Source: Tolypeutes matacus
Lineage: Eukaryota > Chordata > Mammalia > Cingulata > Chlamyphoridae
Direction of reading: 5' to 3'
DNA length: 64,000 nucleotides
Assembly: GCA_026826555.1 (NCBI GenBank)
Contig: JAKSZT010033425.1
Location: 63,279-127,278, forward strand
Part shown: piece after piece, positions 61,785 through 64,000 of the stretch
How the letters are laid out: each line of letters opens with the position of its first letter
Numbering within the stretch: position 1 is the first letter of the stretch
Program-made: the position numbers and the translations under genes
Notes under the pieces: generated by a model
What the model saw: the letters and a program-made list of their open reading frames with translations, nothing else
The model's database searches: none
Told to the model about the DNA's origin: nothing

Positions 61785-64000
61785 TTTCACTAAGAAGAGG
61801 GAAAATGTAGCATATTTGAAGTAGCTAAGAAATGGTGATGCCCAGAAGGAAATCAAGTCACTTTTGATTCAAAACAGCAGCTGTTGAATTTTGCCCTGGG
61901 ATTTCAGCGCTGCAATTTTCCAGCATTCAGTTATCTGTGGTTGATAAAAAATGATTTAATGACTCTTGTTTTTGCTTACTGGCTTCCAAGAGAATAAATT
62001 TGCTGAATTTGGGCAGGTGAAGGACAGAGGAACATATTTGCTTGGCCTACCTAAGGGAACAGAGGGGCGGACAAGGGACATTTTCTCTGAAGACTGTGCA
62101 GGTAGAATTGTAAATTGGCCTAAACCTCGGCAGTAGAAAAGGTCATGCTTTATTTAACCTCCTCAGTTCATGGGAAATGTATGGCCCTTACACAAAAGAC
62201 AGTAAATCTCAACGAGTACTTTCTGTGCTACTATTCCCTTTATATATATATGTTTCTGGTGATATGGTGAGGAAAAATATAAAAGTAAGTTAGCCTATAT
62301 TAAGATTTCTGAAAAAGAAAATATTTACTTTTAAGCCAAAAAATCAACTGTATAATAGGCAAAATGAGAATAGTTAATTCATTCCACATTAATAGGCATT
62401 ATTTTGTAACACAACTAAAAGTAATTTTACATAACAACCCATCTAATAGCTGAGTCAGTATAAACATAAGTTAAATTGAAGAGATTTTAATACCATTTTT
62501 TCTATTTATGTATTTTGATAAGTTACATCCTTCAGTGTTTCTTCGATAGCAAGAGAAGAAACATTGTCTCAAATCATATTTGAATTATAAAAATATATCA
62601 TTAATACATAGAAGATAATTAATTAATTACCTTCTGTGGTTTCAAATTAGAATTTTAAAATTCTTTAATTGCAAGTATTTTATCTTTATTAAAGTAAAAA
62701 TTTCATTACAAGTTGCTATGTTCACATGGGTAAAAAAAAATTATGTGAGGCAAAAATAGATCCTTCACCCCCAAGAGTGTTAAAGCATAAGTGAATGGAT
62801 ATTCAACAGATTTGTTATGCATAGGATTTAAATATATACAGGTTTACTGTTGAGATAAAGATAGATAGGCCTATGAGCTCTTCATATTCTGAAATGCTAC
62901 TAGTTACTCTAAATGAATAAATTGACTCTGCAGGTTAAAATATACATTGTTTTAAAAAGTACTAAAAGGTATTAATTGCCTATCAGTATATTGATGAGAA
63001 AAATGAGCTTTTCACCAAATTATGGAGCAGTACATAATTTATGAAAATCACTTGAACAACCGTAGGTTACATTTTATGTTAAAACTGAAACCACAGTGTG
63101 TTGTTATGTCTACCTCCTTACATGTGGATTTATATTTCTGAATGCATTGACAAGAAAAATTGTTCATTTCCTAAAAGCTTGACACTTTGAAGGATCATAT
63201 ATCAAGTCATTTTTTTAATAAGGAAGAACGAATAGGCAATTAGAAGTAATCCAAGGTACAAAATTCTTATTAACATGATGGTTCTCTAAAACCATTTTGT
63301 AGGTCTGAGAACATCAAACTCATAGATGCCTAACGATATGGCAAGAGAGTCTTTAATAATAAACTATTTTATGTTCCTTATATCTTAACTAGTTTGCATC
63401 TGTCTTTCTTTCATTGACATATGTGCCACTGATTCAGAATGACCAACTCCATTCAATATATATATTTCATACTCCATAAAGAAACTACATTTAGAGACAA
63501 CAAAACTAATTCACTCTCAGGAATCAAGCTGCTCTCTGTATCTGTTTTTCTGATTTTCTTATTGAACTTATTTCACTATCTCCATCCTTTACTTTGAATA
63601 CAAAATGCATATAGTTATACAAACATTGGTAGTAAAGACACAGTATATGAAAAAAATCCCAAGGCAAGGACTTTTTATCTTTAATTGATTTAGCTTCTTT
63701 GAAGAAAATTCTTCACTAGATTAGTATATATTCAATTTACAAACTATCAATTGAAAATAAAACTCTGAAACAAACATCATCTATATTGTTATTTTTAAAA
63801 CACTATATATTTTATATTTTCATTGTGTTTATTTTAGAGTCCTCTAATAAGAACTTTTAAAAACCCAATTTTGAAGTAAACAATTACATTATTGAAATAC
63901 AATTCAGAATTCATATATATTTTCAGCAGTGAAAAGCTACCCTGTATTTAAGCAGAGTAATGTGTTCACAGAATTTTGAGCTACTTTCTAATGACCAGTT
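61785..64000 (+). repeat. Segment C, third copy of the duplicated unit
   Basis: Aligns in order with A (37620-41345) and B (53230-56640). Shared blocks are GGGAACAGAGG-CGGACAAGGGA with AATTGTAAATTGGCC (62055-62120), CTTTTAAGCCAAAAA (62330), ATTGTCTCAAA (62565), CACCAAATTATGGA (63014), TATGTGCCACTGATT (63420), TTTAGAGACAACAAAACTAATT (63490) and AACTCTGAAACAAACATC (63758). It runs off the right edge of the window. It has one copy of the unit that A carries twice (A1/A2), and it lacks the SINE, the LTR and the family X elements seen in A or B. Confidence 0.85.

Overview
This window is mammalian nuclear DNA: strongly AT-rich, depleted in CpG, with no long open reading frames and almost entirely built of retrotransposon remains. 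The lineage looks xenarthran (sloth, anteater or armadillo). The evidence is the tRNA-derived SINEs, which open with a GGGAAGCGGCTGTGGCTC-type tRNA head, and L1 3' untranslated regions of a kind I associate with that order. I cannot name the species. No unique protein-coding gene appears intact. The two host-gene remains are both olfactory receptor pseudogenes, so the window probably lies in or beside an olfactory receptor cluster.

Left part (1-7470): an old L1 on the minus strand with a recognisable order of 5' UTR, ORF1, ORF2 and part of the 3' UTR. A second retroelement is inserted in its 5' UTR with a perfect 15-bp target-site duplication, and that insertion contains the 400-N assembly gap. 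From 7470 to 9780 there is nothing recognisable. An olfactory receptor family 14-like coding exon follows (9893-10808), full length but broken by one 2-bp deletion.

From 11985 to 21260 the sequence is a mosaic of L1 pieces on both strands, LTRs and a young SINE.

From 21515 to the right edge the main structure is an old tandem duplication. Segment A (21515-45020), segment B (50445-60205) and segment C (61785 to beyond the window) align in the same order and orientation. A is swollen by insertions that B lacks: an internally deleted L1, about 7 kb of L1 with a very long 3' UTR, two 5'-inverted insertions, a U6 copy and a SINE. B holds a second olfactory receptor ghost (family 2-like, 56700-57147). 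Because the copies are paralogous, B and C act as empty-site controls for insertions in A, and A does the same for B.

I found no CRISPR, operon, toxin or other novel gene system. The observations most worth checking are the A/B/C triplication with its nested repeat, the long composite L1 3' UTR (called family X here) with a recurrent sense-strand open frame, the receptor that is one lesion from intact, the head-to-tail double-tRNA SINE, and a possible chimeric U6 retrocopy. Repeat names are from pattern recognition and memory of families; no database was searched.
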